Shown one piece after another: positions 37,712 through 48,200 of a stretch of 64,000 nt of DNA (position 1 is the stretch's first letter; every line of letters begins with the position of its first letter). The stretch comes from Shewanella psychrophila. GTDB lineage: Bacteria > Pseudomonadota > Gammaproteobacteria > Enterobacterales > Shewanellaceae. The notes beneath the pieces are model-generated. The model ran no database searches and was not told the origin of the DNA. It saw only the letters and a list, made by a program, of their open reading frames with translations. The translations under genes and the position numbers were made by a program. Location: the NCBI RefSeq assembly GCF_002005305.1, contig NZ_CP014782.1:1054001-1118000 (forward strand), given 5' to 3'.

Positions 37712-38512
37712 CTAGTGAGCAGACAAGAGGCCAAAGAGTATGCCTATCTGTTGCTCGACGCCGGTAATACGTTCAAGATAATGGGCCAGTGCAAATTGCA
37801 AACTATAGATGAGCAGTAATAGCACTAAGGCACTCTTGATCGGCATAGAAAGAAAGAAAACGTTGAGTTGCTGGGCTGAGCGGTTCACTAAACCCAGAGC
37901 CACATCGACCAAGATCATGATCACCATGGCAGGCATTGCAAAACTCAGGCATAACTGACACATCAGTTGCCATTCATGACCAATAAAAACCAGTAAGGGT
38001 TGAGTTAAACTCAGATCGAATCCTGGCGGTAGTTGATTATAGGACTGATACATGGCAGTTAGTAGATGATTAAAACCACCGGACACAAGAAACAGCACAG
38101 TTAATACTTGGGTAAACAACATGCCATAGATTGAAGATTGAAGACCCATCAAGGGGTTGAGTACAGTGGACATAGAGGCGCCGCGCATGGTATCGATCAC
38201 GAACCCCGCCATATCTATCGCCCAAAAAGGGATCGCAGCGCAAAAACCTAGCAAGAAGCCAACGAGCAGCTCCTTGCCATATAAGCTAAACAAACTCCAA
38301 TTATCAGCCTGTAAGATCACCTGTTGCATATCATCCATTGCCGGCAATGTGGGCAGCGCAAACAACAAGATCAAACTATTACGGATAAGCGCGCTGCCCA
38401 TTGCTCCGCCTTTAAAAAGCGGCAGTAATAACATCATTCCCAATGGACGCATCATACACAGGGCCAATACCGGCAGTTGCGCAGTGATTTCAGTGGGTAG
38501 AGGATTCAACAT
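37712..38512 (-). CDS. sctT: Type III secretion export apparatus protein SctT (SsaT)
   Basis: A hydrophobic 266-residue inner-membrane protein of the FliR/YscT family, part of the export gate. Several transmembrane helices and the family patterns RPLGMMLLLPLF, SLILLFALPTLP and LLVGFLLGFCAAIPFWAIDMAGFVIDTMRG are visible. It starts 2 bp after the sctS stop codon. Length is as in SsaT. Confidence 0.93.
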   Translation of the reverse strand: MLNPLPTEITAQLPVLALCMMRPLGMMLLLPLFKGGAMGSALIRNSLILLFALPTLPAMDDMQQVILQADNWSLFSLYGKELLVGFLLGFCAAIPFWAIDMAGFVIDTMRGASMSTVLNPLMGLQSSIYGMLFTQVLTVLFLVSGGFNHLLTAMYQSYNQLPPGFDLSLTQPLLVFIGHEWQLMCQLCLSFAMPAMVIMILVDVALGLVNRSAQQLNVFFLSMPIKSALVLLLLIYSLQFALAHYLERITGVEQQIGILFGLLSAH

Positions 38513-38514
38513 AA

Positions 38515-38784
38515 TCAGCCCCCCATATGACTTATTTGATCGAAGGTCATGTTGGCATAATTAAGTAAAGAGCCGCCCATCCAGTGGTAACTCACCACCA
38601 GCGTTATGCAGACCGCAACCAGCTTGATCAAAAACTGTAAAGTTTGGTCCTGGATCTGAGTCAGTGCCTGAACTAGACTCACTATTACCCCGACCACAGA
38701 GGCAACAATCACCACAGGTAGAGACAACAAGAGCACCATCCATAATAGCTCGGAGGTGAAATGTACTATGATAGTTTCACTCAT
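38515..38784 (-). CDS. sctS: Type III secretion export apparatus protein SctS (SsaS)
   Basis: An 89-residue protein of two transmembrane helices, FliQ/YscS family. I placed the start at ATG 38784, which overlaps the sctR stop codon as ATGA and gives MSETIIVHFTSELLW, the usual beginning; the frame is open 13 codons further inside sctR. The loop SLVQALTQIQDQTLQFLIK is the family signature. Confidence 0.93.
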   Translation of the reverse strand: MSETIIVHFTSELLWMVLLLSLPVVIVASVVGVIVSLVQALTQIQDQTLQFLIKLVAVCITLVVSYHWMGGSLLNYANMTFDQISHMGG

Positions 38785-39431
38785 GAGAAGGACACCATAA
38801 GTTGACCAATCAGCTTTTCCCAACCCCCCATCAAGATAAATATCAACAATTTAAAAGGTAGCGCTATGGTCATGGGTGACACCATCATCATTCCCATCGC
38901 CAGCAAGATATTGGACACAATGAGATCAATCGCCACGAACGGCAGGTAGATCAACAGTCCAATCTTAAACGCCTCGATAAGTTGACTCATGGTGAATGCC
39001 GGAACCATCACGAAAAGTGAATCTTTTGACAATGCATCCTGATATTTGTCAGGCCAGGTCTTATGGCCGATATTAGCGAAAAACTCCAATTGGGTTTTGC
39101 TGGTGTTCCTCTGTAAGAAGTCTTGATAGGGGGCAATGGCTTGAGTGTTTATCTGTTCGAAAACATGGGGCGAATCGAACACAATGGGATTCGCCTTTAA
39201 ATTATCATTGATCTGCATCCCCACTGGCGCCATGGTGAACATGGTTAAGATGAGAGCCAAACCATATATTGCCATGTTCGGTGGGATCTGTTGAATACCC
39301 AGGGCATTTCTTAACATGGAAAATACGATGGCCAATTTAAGAAATGAGCTGCCCATCACCGCAAACAGAGGCAAGAGTGACAGGCAAAATAACATGATGA
39401 TGAGTTGAATAGGATTATCGAGTAAGGCCAT
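38781..39431 (-). CDS. sctR: Type III secretion export apparatus protein SctR (SsaR)
   Basis: A 216-residue inner-membrane protein, FliP/YscR family, core of the export gate. Recognisable blocks: SSFLKLAIVFSMLRNALGIQQIPPNMAIYGLALILT near the start, and LLIYLPFVAIDLIVSNILLAMGMMMVSP near the end. The gap before it to sctQ (about 90 bp) contains a 16-bp palindrome. Confidence 0.95.
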   Translation of the reverse strand: MALLDNPIQLIIMLFCLSLLPLFAVMGSSFLKLAIVFSMLRNALGIQQIPPNMAIYGLALILTMFTMAPVGMQINDNLKANPIVFDSPHVFEQINTQAIAPYQDFLQRNTSKTQLEFFANIGHKTWPDKYQDALSKDSLFVMVPAFTMSQLIEAFKIGLLIYLPFVAIDLIVSNILLAMGMMMVSPMTIALPFKLLIFILMGGWEKLIGQLMVSFS

Positions 39432-39487
39432 GGAAACCTCCTTTATGACTAGAGTTCCATCATGGCGCGATTCGTCACACTTCGATA

Positions 39488-39503
39488 TCAGGTGAAGACC
39501 TGA
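39488..39503. repeat. TCAGGT-N4-ACCTGA palindrome, copy in the sctQ-sctR gap
   Basis: Perfect 6-bp arms with a GAAG centre. The same palindrome recurs in other gaps of this locus (45191, 54612 and an imperfect one at 49717). Confidence 0.7.
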
Positions 39504-39522
39504 AACCTAACTAAGTAAGTGA

Positions 39523-40401
39523 CTAAGCTAGAATCTCAACTTGAGCCAAGAGTTCATCTCCGCTTCGCAGTAAACTGGCCGTCCCCAGCAAGATATTTTC
39601 CTCCTCGTCTTGATAGCAGAGCCTCACTTCGGCGTTAAGGCTCACCTCGGCCTCTAGCTTATCCCCTGTCATCATGGCACCTAGATGTGAAATCGGCAGA
39701 GTCACTCTGGCTATTTCGGCAATCACAGGCGTATAAAGAAGATTCCTTTCCACCACAAGTTCATCTATCACTAAGCTGAACTTTCCCCCTTGCTCTCCCT
39801 GAGTTAAGGTCACTTTTGCTAACGGGCCATTGCACCAGAGTAAGGCCTCACCACGTTCGACACTAATATCCCCATCTAACCAAACACCTCCCCCTGCCGC
39901 TGGCAATTGGGGACTAGCCGATGTCTGTAAGGCAAAACCTGCGACTAAACTTAAGCTTAAGGACGCAGACGAACCAGCAAATGGTGACCAATCGCTCACT
40001 ATGTTCTGCCACTGCTCCTGAGGCCAATTGATCAGTACACAGGTGATATCTCCCACCTCAGCATGGGTCAAGGTGAGTACCGGATATATTTCAGGTAACA
40101 GTCCACAGGCATTCGGCACAGGCTCCAAAGCATTCAGTAACCACGGCGCCTCTCCTTCCAGCATGCCAGCACTCACACAGGGCAAAAGCTCACTGGATAA
40201 ATTAACAGGATCCGGAATCCCCGTCATGGCAAAAACCAGCTTTTGCCAGTCCTGTTTAGGACACCAAAGCCCAGCATTCAATGGGCCCCCTTGCCGTTGC
40301 CAAAACATCCCGTCTCCTCCCACCCGTTTGAGTTCTATTCGACAAGCCGCTTGCTCTAACCCTCGACCCAGTATTTGTCCGGCTTTAATTAAAGTGTTCA
40401 T
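39523..40401 (-). CDS. sctQ: Type III secretion C-ring protein SctQ (SsaQ)
   Basis: The cytoplasmic sorting-platform protein (292 aa). The C-terminal 80 residues form the SpoA/FliN-like domain (LYTPVIAEIARVTLPISHLGAMMTGDKLEAEVSLNAEVRL). The N-terminal part is variable, as in the family. I chose ATG 40401 because GGGG lies eight bases upstream; GTG 40416 and ATG 40410 are in frame but poorly supported. In Salmonella, ssaQ also yields a short C-terminal product from an internal start; I found no clear internal ribosome site here, so this is open. Confidence 0.88.
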   Translation of the reverse strand: MNTLIKAGQILGRGLEQAACRIELKRVGGDGMFWQRQGGPLNAGLWCPKQDWQKLVFAMTGIPDPVNLSSELLPCVSAGMLEGEAPWLLNALEPVPNACGLLPEIYPVLTLTHAEVGDITCVLINWPQEQWQNIVSDWSPFAGSSASLSLSLVAGFALQTSASPQLPAAGGGVWLDGDISVERGEALLWCNGPLAKVTLTQGEQGGKFSLVIDELVVERNLLYTPVIAEIARVTLPISHLGAMMTGDKLEAEVSLNAEVRLCYQDEEENILLGTASLLRSGDELLAQVEILA

Positions 40402-40445
40402 CAGTATCATCCCCACTCACTCATTAATTTATCTAGTCATCTAGT

Positions 40446-40883
40446 TCACTTCTTGACTGGCATCAATTCTAAACCGATCTCAAACCGTCTCCCCTCGAGG
40501 GCCTGTGAGAGGTTAGGTAACACGCAGGCCAACACCCGAGACTGACGTTGATTCTTGGGATATATCTGCAATCGGATCCCCAAGCTGTGATAACTCGCTT
40601 GAATAACCAGTCCCATCATTGGCCCATTAAGCAGTCTATAACTCAGCATCTCTCCTTGGCGCACAACTTCGGTGCTACCATGACGATAGATGCCGCCATT
40701 GTGGCTCAACAGAGACTTAGTCAGATCTGAAATCGACTCAGAGGCTTTTTTATCCTTGCCTTTACTACCACCAACCAAGCAAGATTCGAAACGACGACGA
40801 ATATCCGGATCGGACTCGTGACGTGCTTCGACACTAGGTAAGCTCATCCTTCGCACTCTATTCATGTCTATTTGATTATTCAT
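40446..40883 (-). CDS. sctP: Type III secretion needle-length/switch protein SctP (SsaP-like)
   Basis: A 145-residue protein in the sctP position. Its C-terminal half (GIYRHGSTEVVRQGEMLSYRLLNGPMMGLVIQASYHSLGIRLQIYP) looks like the T3S4/FliK-C domain that contacts SctU. There is almost no N-terminal ruler region, as in SPI-2 SsaP, which is likewise short. The start overlaps the sctO end by eight bases. Assignment rests on gene order plus the weak domain pattern. Confidence 0.75.
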   Translation of the reverse strand: MNNQIDMNRVRRMSLPSVEARHESDPDIRRRFESCLVGGSKGKDKKASESISDLTKSLLSHNGGIYRHGSTEVVRQGEMLSYRLLNGPMMGLVIQASYHSLGIRLQIYPKNQRQSRVLACVLPNLSQALEGRRFEIGLELMPVKK

Positions 40884-41274
40884 CGAACACCGCCTTTAGC
40901 TTTTCTTGATCTTTGCTTAGCTGCTGAATGTCTTTGAGTAAGCTTTCCATGGTTAAGGCCAGTTCATCAGCCTCGTGCTTCAGCGTAACTAGCCCCTCGG
41001 CCAGTGCTCTTTCCTGCTGGTAGCCTCTTCCCAACATGAGTTTAAACTTCACTAACTCACCAGGGCTCAGGGCTTCTAGCGGCAGGGCTTGTTGCTCTAG
41101 TTTAGCCACTAGCCCATGCCGCTCTGCTTGCATTTTTAATGTTTGCTGGACCTGTCGCTTGCTGATTTTCCGACATTGTGCCAATTGCCGCCGCAGCTTA
41201 TCTTCCTTAACCTGCCTGATCACCAGAAGACGATTCAGCATCTCAATGTCACTCGTTACTAGACTCGATACCAT
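40876..41274 (-). CDS. sctO: Type III secretion ATPase stalk protein SctO (SsaO)
   Basis: A 132-residue, strongly charged protein predicted to be one long coiled-coil hairpin (VIRQVKEDKLRRQLAQCRKISKRQVQQTLKMQAERHGL-like heptads in its first half). This is the FliJ/YscO type that links the SctN ATPase to SctV. It lies 16 bp after sctN, the normal place. GGGGG precedes the ATG. Confidence 0.85.
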   Translation of the reverse strand: MVSSLVTSDIEMLNRLLVIRQVKEDKLRRQLAQCRKISKRQVQQTLKMQAERHGLVAKLEQQALPLEALSPGELVKFKLMLGRGYQQERALAEGLVTLKHEADELALTMESLLKDIQQLSKDQEKLKAVFDE

Positions 41275-41290
41275 AATTTAACCCCCTTAC

Positions 41291-42619
41291 TCAAGACTCT
41301 AACAGGGCTGAAAGTCCCATTTGAGTCTGCTCATAGGGGCTAAATTCACTCACGGATTGACGTAAAAATCGGGTGATGTCTCCATGACGTTTCACCGCCT
41401 CGTCAGTTTCTTCATCTTCTCCCTCAACATACTCACCTACTCTAATTAATAATTGAACTTCGTCATACAATGACAAGAGTTGCCTCACTCTGGCGGCATG
41501 CTCTGTTTGCTCCTGTGTCACAATTTGATCCATGACACGGCTGACGCTGGCATTGATATCTATGGCAGGATAATGTCCCGCTCCAGCCAATTTACGCGAC
41601 AACACGATATGGCCATCGAGCAAAGAGCGGACTTCGTCGGCAATGGGTTCATTCATATTGTCTCCCTCCACCAATACGGTGTATATTCCGGTAATACTGC
41701 CTTTTGCTGCAGGTCCTGCCCGCTCAACTAACGCCGACAGATTGACAAAAACACTCGGTGGGAATCCATTCGATACTGCGGCTTCCCCCGCCGCTAAACT
41801 GATCTCTCGAGCACTGCGGGCAAAACGTGTCAATGAATCCACCATCAAGAGCACATTCTTACCCTGATCACGAAAGTATTCGGCTATGGTTGTCGCTGTT
41901 AATGTCGCCTTCATCCGCTCCAGTGGTGGCCTGTCAGAGGTGGCGACCACCATCACAGTTCGCGACCTCGCTTCTGGGGATAAGTTATATTCAATAAACT
42001 CCCGCACTTCACGTCCTCGCTCTCCCACAAGCGCTAACACAATCACATCGGCTTGGCTGTGGGAGGCTATCATCCCGAGCAAGGTGCTCTTACCACCACC
42101 CGCTGCGGCAAAGATGCCAATCCTCTGACCGACACCACAAGTGAGAATACTATCGATAGCCCGGATCCCCAGTGGCATGATGTCATGGATCAAGCTGCGA
42201 CTCAGAGGATCCGGAGCGCTGGCATAGTTAGGCCTGATCTCAGTACAACTCAATGGATCCCCGTCCATTACAGCGCCGAAGCCATCCACCACTCGTCCCA
42301 GCAAACTCTGGCCTAGAAACACTTGATGACCGTGACCTAGTGGCTCGACTAAGGCTCCAGTTTTCAGCCAACTAGTGACATCGAAGGGGGAAAGCACCAC
42401 CTCATCACCTTTCACCGCCACCACTTCGGCCTTAAGCTCATCGTCGATAACACACAACTCCCCCTGGTGAGCACCGGGCAGAGTGGCACGTACAACCGTG
42501 GCTCCCACCTCCTGTACCTTACCGAAATAACGCACCGGGGCAGCAGGACTTGGCTCCACTTGCGAGAACAAGCTGGTTTCTAAAAATGAACTCATAGCTT
42601 GAATATCGGGTAGATTCAT
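41291..42619 (-). CDS. sctN: Type III secretion ATPase SctN (SsaN)
   Basis: The cytoplasmic ATPase that unfolds substrates and removes chaperones (442 aa). Walker A AAAGGGKST (171-179), the following ALVGERGREVREFIE and the Walker B segment VLLMVDSLTRFA are intact. EGDNMNEPIADEVRSLLDGHI is characteristic of the FliI/YscN group. AGGAGG precedes the ATG. A damaged copy of the end of sctV lies in the gap upstream. Confidence 0.96.
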   Translation of the reverse strand: MNLPDIQAMSSFLETSLFSQVEPSPAAPVRYFGKVQEVGATVVRATLPGAHQGELCVIDDELKAEVVAVKGDEVVLSPFDVTSWLKTGALVEPLGHGHQVFLGQSLLGRVVDGFGAVMDGDPLSCTEIRPNYASAPDPLSRSLIHDIMPLGIRAIDSILTCGVGQRIGIFAAAGGGKSTLLGMIASHSQADVIVLALVGERGREVREFIEYNLSPEARSRTVMVVATSDRPPLERMKATLTATTIAEYFRDQGKNVLLMVDSLTRFARSAREISLAAGEAAVSNGFPPSVFVNLSALVERAGPAAKGSITGIYTVLVEGDNMNEPIADEVRSLLDGHIVLSRKLAGAGHYPAIDINASVSRVMDQIVTQEQTEHAARVRQLLSLYDEVQLLIRVGEYVEGEDEETDEAVKRHGDITRFLRQSVSEFSPYEQTQMGLSALLES

Positions 42620-42650
42620 CGTGTATTCCTCCTATATTCTTGTCTTTATT

Positions 42651-42708
42651 CTAACTGGCCATAGCCCTGTATAGGACTTCACCTACTGAGGCAATATGTG
42701 CTTGTATC
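42651..42708 (-). pseudogene. Relic copy of the 3' end of sctV
   Basis: The gap between sctV and sctN reads IQAHIASVGEVLYRAMAS-stop in one frame, against VLAHVDLVGEALDAAMAS-stop at the true end of sctV. The match CTGGCCATAGCC at the ends is exact in DNA. The copy is out of frame with the intact gene (64-bp offset). It is probably what remains of a tandem duplication. Confidence 0.65.
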
Positions 42709-42714
42709 TTTCAT

Positions 42715-44772
42715 TTAGCTGGCCATAGCCGCATCTAACGCTTCACCCACCAGATCGACATGGGCTAGCACCTTAATCTCGGCGTCATCTCCTAGCTCCT
42801 GAAATGACAATACGGGAGTGGTAAACAATTCACGTTCTATAATTTTTCTCAGGTAGCGACGCACATCAAGGGAAGTGAGTAACACGCAGGCTTGCTGAGG
42901 AGGCAGCTCGGCCTTTAAGGTGGTTAAGATCAAATTACTTTGCTCCATATCCAATGCCGAGTAAGATCCCGCAGTGGATTGGCGTATCGATTCACGGATC
43001 AAATTTTCAATCCCTTCTCCCACCATCAATACCGAGATCCAGCCCTGTGGTGTGGCAAAATTACGACGAATATGACGACGCAATGCAATACGCACATATT
43101 CTGTCAGCATGATGATGTCTTTCTCTTTTGACACCCACTCCACTAAGGTCTCGAAGATGGTACGCAGATCGCGAATGGAGATACCTTCCTCCACCAGACG
43201 CTGAAGGATTTCAGCCACCTTACCCACCGACAGCATGCGTTGTAGCTCTTTAACCAACTCGCCATATCTGGCCTCCATGGCATCCATCAGGTAACGGGTC
43301 TCCTGTACCCCAATAAATTCACCGGCATATCTGCCGATCACCTTACCGACTATGTAAGCCGGGATCTGCTCAGCGCTACAGACAGATAAACCTTGTTCAC
43401 GGGCCTGCTCGAGTACATTGCCTTTAATCCAATGAAGTTCCTCACCACTAAAAGGAAGAGTCTCGACTCTACTGGGCAAGGTCACCATGGGCTCGACCAA
43501 GAGAGATTCGTCCAAGTCGAACTGTAGCTGCAATACAGGCTCCTGATACAAGAGTACGTCACACAACCCCGAGTTACCCTTCTTCGCGATTTGCAGCTGA
43601 ATCTCCGGAAGAGGCACTCCTAGCTGCTCGAACAGCTGCCAACGCAGACGTTGTAATGCCTCTTTCACTCCTTGACTGGGGACATCCGCCCCCAGATAGA
43701 GCATTAAGGGCACAGCTCCCGGTGCCATATTCTCATCGCCCCCCTCATTGACACTGGTATTATCAGAGAAATGTGGATGTTCAGCCTGCTCACCCTCCTG
43801 CTTTTTCTTACGAACTAACCACCAAGAGGAAGCTAAGGTGACCGCGCCTAACAGGCCAAACACCAGCATTGGAAAACCGGGAATAAATGCAAAGATAAAC
43901 ATCACCATCCCGGCCATCTGCAAAGATGAAGGCTGGCGCCCCACCTGCGCGACCAATTCGTTAGCCAAATTTTGACGTTGTTCACCCGGTACTCGAGTGA
44001 CAATAAGCCCAGCGGTAATAGAGATAAGCAACGAAGGAATTTGTGCAATCAGGCCATCACCTACCGATAACACCGCATAGGTATTAACTGCTTCCGAGGC
44101 CGACATATTATGTTGCATCACCCCCACTGCAATCCCCCCTAAGATATTAGTGAGGATGACTATTATGCTGGCAATGGCATCTCCCTTAACAAACTTCATC
44201 GCCCCATCCATGGCACCATAGAGCTGACTCTCTTTTTGTACCTGTGCCCGTTGACGTTTAGCTTCTTTAGCGTCGATGATCCCAGCGCGCATGTCGCCAT
44301 CTATGCTCATCTGTTTACCCGGCATGGCATCGAGAGAAAAACGGGCGCTCACTTCGGCGACCCGTTCTGAGCCTTTGGTGATCACGATAAATTGCACTAT
44401 GGTGATGATGGCAAATATGATGATCCCCACCGCCAAGTTTCCCCCAACCACGAAATTACCGAAGGTGTAAACGATATCTCCGGCGTCATGTTGCAATAAG
44501 ATCAACCTACTGGTGCTGATAGTCAGTGCCAAACGGTACAAAGTCGTGATTAACAATAATGAAGGGAAAACAGAGAACTCTAAGGGATCACGGATATAGA
44601 TAGCGATCATCAATAACACAATCGATAAACATAAATTAAAGGCGATGAGTACATCAATTAAGGCTGTGGGAAGTGGCAAGATCATCATAAATACAGCCAC
44701 CATCAACATGGCGCTGAGAATGATATCGTGTCTGCCTGCGGCTTTACTTAACCAGCGACCGATAAGGTTCAT
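42715..44772 (-). CDS. sctV: Type III secretion major export gate protein SctV (SsaV)
   Basis: A 685-residue FlhA/LcrD-family protein forming the nonameric export gate. The N-terminal half has about eight transmembrane helices, with the conserved cytoplasmic loop FSLDAMPGKQMSIDGDMRAGIIDAKEAKRQR. The C-terminal cytoplasmic domain (about 350-685) binds chaperone-cargo complexes; GKVAEILQRLVEEGISIRDLRTIFE is typical. The start overlaps the ssaM-like stop (ATGA). Length as in SsaV. Confidence 0.96.
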   Translation of the reverse strand: MNLIGRWLSKAAGRHDIILSAMLMVAVFMMILPLPTALIDVLIAFNLCLSIVLLMIAIYIRDPLEFSVFPSLLLITTLYRLALTISTSRLILLQHDAGDIVYTFGNFVVGGNLAVGIIIFAIITIVQFIVITKGSERVAEVSARFSLDAMPGKQMSIDGDMRAGIIDAKEAKRQRAQVQKESQLYGAMDGAMKFVKGDAIASIIVILTNILGGIAVGVMQHNMSASEAVNTYAVLSVGDGLIAQIPSLLISITAGLIVTRVPGEQRQNLANELVAQVGRQPSSLQMAGMVMFIFAFIPGFPMLVFGLLGAVTLASSWWLVRKKKQEGEQAEHPHFSDNTSVNEGGDENMAPGAVPLMLYLGADVPSQGVKEALQRLRWQLFEQLGVPLPEIQLQIAKKGNSGLCDVLLYQEPVLQLQFDLDESLLVEPMVTLPSRVETLPFSGEELHWIKGNVLEQAREQGLSVCSAEQIPAYIVGKVIGRYAGEFIGVQETRYLMDAMEARYGELVKELQRMLSVGKVAEILQRLVEEGISIRDLRTIFETLVEWVSKEKDIIMLTEYVRIALRRHIRRNFATPQGWISVLMVGEGIENLIRESIRQSTAGSYSALDMEQSNLILTTLKAELPPQQACVLLTSLDVRRYLRKIIERELFTTPVLSFQELGDDAEIKVLAHVDLVGEALDAAMAS

Positions 44773-45131
44773 AATTGACCTCCTGTGATGACTTTACTCA
44801 GGAATTTTTGCTGCATCAGACAAAGATGATACCAATCATGTGCCTGACTAAACGATGGACACAGACAGCTGATCATCAGACGACTTTTAACCATAAACAC
44901 CCTCTGGGGTAATCCCATAAAAGCCTCAGGATGCCAACGTGAGAGCCAAGGCTGCAGCTGTGTTACCTTAGGTTCCAACAGCCAAGAGGTCATTAATAAG
45001 CGATCATCCACTGATTCCAGCAAGATGCCATAGGGAGTCCAATGACATTCGATACGATCTTCTAGATGAACTGGCCAACGATTCAACAGCCTGAAAAATT
45101 GCTCAAGATTACGCGTAACTTGTAAATCCAT
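44769..45131 (-). CDS. ssaM: SsaM-like type III secretion regulator
   Basis: A 120-residue cytoplasmic protein directly before and overlapping sctV. In SPI-2 this position is held by ssaM (about 122 aa), which works with SsaL/SpiC to order translocator before effector export. The sequence here (RNLEQFFRLLNRWPVHLEDRIECHW...) has a compact alpha-beta character, with no membrane segment. I assign it by position and size; direct similarity could not be tested. GGGAG precedes the ATG. Confidence 0.6.
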   Translation of the reverse strand: MDLQVTRNLEQFFRLLNRWPVHLEDRIECHWTPYGILLESVDDRLLMTSWLLEPKVTQLQPWLSRWHPEAFMGLPQRVFMVKSRLMISCLCPSFSQAHDWYHLCLMQQKFLSKVITGGQL

Positions 45132-45183
45132 ACCAGACTCCCTCGATTAACTCTCAGGATCATCATCGCCCAGTAAAGACAAA

Positions 45184-45214
45184 AAGGGGATCAGGTAAAC
45201 ACCTGAATCCCCTT
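45184..45214 (-). terminator. Terminator-like hairpin containing the TCAGGT palindrome
   Basis: AAGGGGATCAGGT pairs with ACCTGAATCCCCTT across an AAAC loop with one bulge. On the minus strand TTTTT follows. It stands after the 1334-residue protein gene and before the ssaM-like gene, so it may reduce readthrough from the upstream part of the operon into ssaM-sctV. The TCAGGT-N4-ACCTGA motif is its core (45191-45206). Confidence 0.75.
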
Positions 45215-45230
45215 CTTCAATGGCACCATA

Positions 45231-48200
45231 TTAAGACGCTAAGGCATTATCGACCTCAGCCATACACAACAACAACTCCTCCTTAGATACGCCCAAGCCT
45301 TGCAAGTGTGTTTGCGCTGCTTCAATCACACTTTCACGCTGGTGAGTGTGCCTATTGTCCAAATCAGCCCCTTTTATCTGGGCATGATTTGTCATCAGAT
45401 GAGAGAACATTTCGGCTTGCTCCCCAGGTTCAAGCGTGACAAGCGCGTTGGTTAAGCGCTCTCGCAAACGAGTTTGCTGCTCTGATGACTCTAGAGACAG
45501 CAATTCACCGAGTGTGTTGCTCCTGTCCGCATCCTCTGGTAGAGAATTTTTCCCTAGACGAGCCAAGGCCAGTTCTATCCTCTGGCTCGTCATATCTCTC
45601 TCCACTTGACGCGCCGTGTCCCCCATCCCGAGGAAATTGCTATCCAAAAGGCTTGTTCGAAAGCCTCTGGCTAAGAGTCCGCCTAAGGCTGCACCGCAAG
45701 CTCCTAGACCCACAGCGGCCACAATGCCCAACCCACCAGTGCCTAAGGTCAACAGCGTAGCCGCTACAGCCGCTGCAGATAGGCCCACCGTTGCCACAAG
45801 CGTGGTGACCACAGCAAAGACTTTCGCCCCCGGGGTCGCATGTTTCCACCAACTGAGTCCATCGGAGATAAAGCGTTTCATGGCCCCAAGTTTACCCACT
45901 TCGAAACTATCACGAGCTAATGTGCCAACCTCTTGTAACGCCTGACGCTGAACCATATAGCCAGCCACAGCTTTGCCGCGCGCCGCGAGCCCACCGTCGG
46001 CCTGCATTCCTTTTATCAGTGCGTTAACCATGACTTCGGTGCTGCGATAACCGCTCATCTGCTTGGCCAATTGCCCTTCAGACCAGGTCTGCAGTAAGCC
46101 TCCTACCAAGCCGACAACCGGCGCCGCGACGCCCGCCCCCGGGAGCATCATGGTAAATACACGAGTTAATGCGGGTCCGCCTATACCGGTATTTACCGCC
46201 CCTTTGGCTCCTCCCGCAACATAAGGTGCCATTTGAGCCATATGTAACAGGGCTATCATCTCAGGAGTCATGGAGAAATTTGCCTTATCAGGCAGCTCCT
46301 CACGCGTTCCGTTTAAAATATCATTGACCTGATTTTTAACCGTTCCCGCTTGCCATACCGTTTTAACTGTATTGACTAGCTCCTGACCGAAAGTGCCGGG
46401 ATTAGCCATGATGATGTTATACGCATGGGTAAGGTTTCCCGCCAACTCCCTGGCTTCAATGGGATGTGACATCGACCAGTTATGCAAGTCACCAAGGGCC
46501 GATGCCATCCCCTTAGGCGAAGCCAAAGATGTCACGGCCGACATAGGATTAAGCGAATGAGCAGACCCTTTTACCGTTTTGGCCAATGCAAGATAGGCTT
46601 CTCCCATATTACTCATGTTATTCTTCGCTAATTGGCGTTCGAGGATCAGCGCTTCCATGCTAGGGCGATATTGACCAGACCAAGAGCCTACAAATTTTTG
46701 TACCATCCAGCTCTGCCAAGCCTCGGCACTGGTCGAGACCCCCTGATCCGGATAGCCGCCCTGCTTTTGTGCTTGTAAAGCACTCTGCTTAAGCTGGAGT
46801 AAACAGGCCTCATACTTATCATCACATGTGGACAATTTGCTCAGCACCAGAGTTAACTGAGCAGACTCATTGAGATAGGCTCGTAATTCAGGGGAGCTCA
46901 ATTGTGGATCGGTTAATTTTGTCTTCCAATTGGATCCGTATAAATCCTTAAGATAGTGTTCACGAGTGGAAACTCGTTCAGTCAGTATCTGTTTCTGCTC
47001 GGTTAACTCACGAACCTGTGCATTATTCGATTTCAGATCTGGCAGGAAAGCTAAATACTCCTGTAAATTTACCCTGGCTCTTTCAACTTTCATCTCTTGA
47101 GCAAAAACCGTGAGTTCTTGACTCATGGTTAATAACCGTCTGTTTTGATTTCCGCTAACGACCAAGGTATCTTCTGCCTTTTGCTGTGCCTCTATGGCAG
47201 TGAACAATGCGCCATTTGCATCTCGCTCCTGCTTAACAGAGTCCAACAGCACCACTAACTGCTCACTAACCTGTCCCTCGGGTAGCGATGCAATCAGGCT
47301 TACTAAGGCCCCATGATAAGCCTCACACATAGGTTGACGATCACTTATAAAACTCAGATAGGCTGTCTTATTTTGGGTTATTTCTGACGCCAACCTTAGA
47401 TGAGCAATATCTTGATCTAAATCGATATTTTGTTGATTATTCGGACTGTGGCTCACCGAGCTTATACCTCTATGCCACGCAAGCTTATGCTGGGCCTGTA
47501 ACACCTCTTTGGCAAGCTGAGATACATGGGGAAGATTGGCGTTCTGAGTTATGTCAGCAGTTATGCCTTCGACTAGATTTAGCTCGTCTATCAGCACAGG
47601 CTCATCAAATACCAGAGTATTACCTTTAGCCAACACCTCTTGGCCCCCCAAATACAACAGGGAAGCATAGGTGTTGTCCTCGGCCTCGGCGATTTTAGGA
47701 TCTATCAATTGAGCTTGACGCAGCAAGTGGGTGAGCTGAACGGCGCTTTGATTCACATCTCTGGATTTTTCTTTCAGTTGAAGTACTTGTGCCAGACTCT
47801 CCATCTTAGCGTCATGTAGATTCTTTGCTTCGACTAACACCTCACTGACAAATTGTTGCGCCGACTCTAGATCGTTCAGATCTTGATGAGCTTGTTCAGC
47901 AGTTGACACAGAAGCGGATAATGATGCCGATTGTGCCTGGATCAGTGATACGCATTGCACTAACGTTTTAACATCAGGCAAGGTTTCATTTAGTTTCTCA
48001 CTCCCTTTAGACATAAACTCAGTCAGGTGTTTTCCCATGGCTGCTGCAGGCTCTTGTGCCTGAGAATCACTTTCTTGTGCGACCTTGGCTGAATAGGCCA
48101 TGAAAGGAGCGAACATCTGATAGCAGCTAAGCTGTTGAGATGAGGATAATTTAGCCAGTAATTTCATGGGTAACTGAGCGTTAAACTTAGCGATATCTTG

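Noticed and set aside
40446..40883. SctP looked unusually short for a needle-length ruler
   Set aside because: In the SPI-2 family SsaP is itself short (about 124 aa), so 145 residues is normal here.
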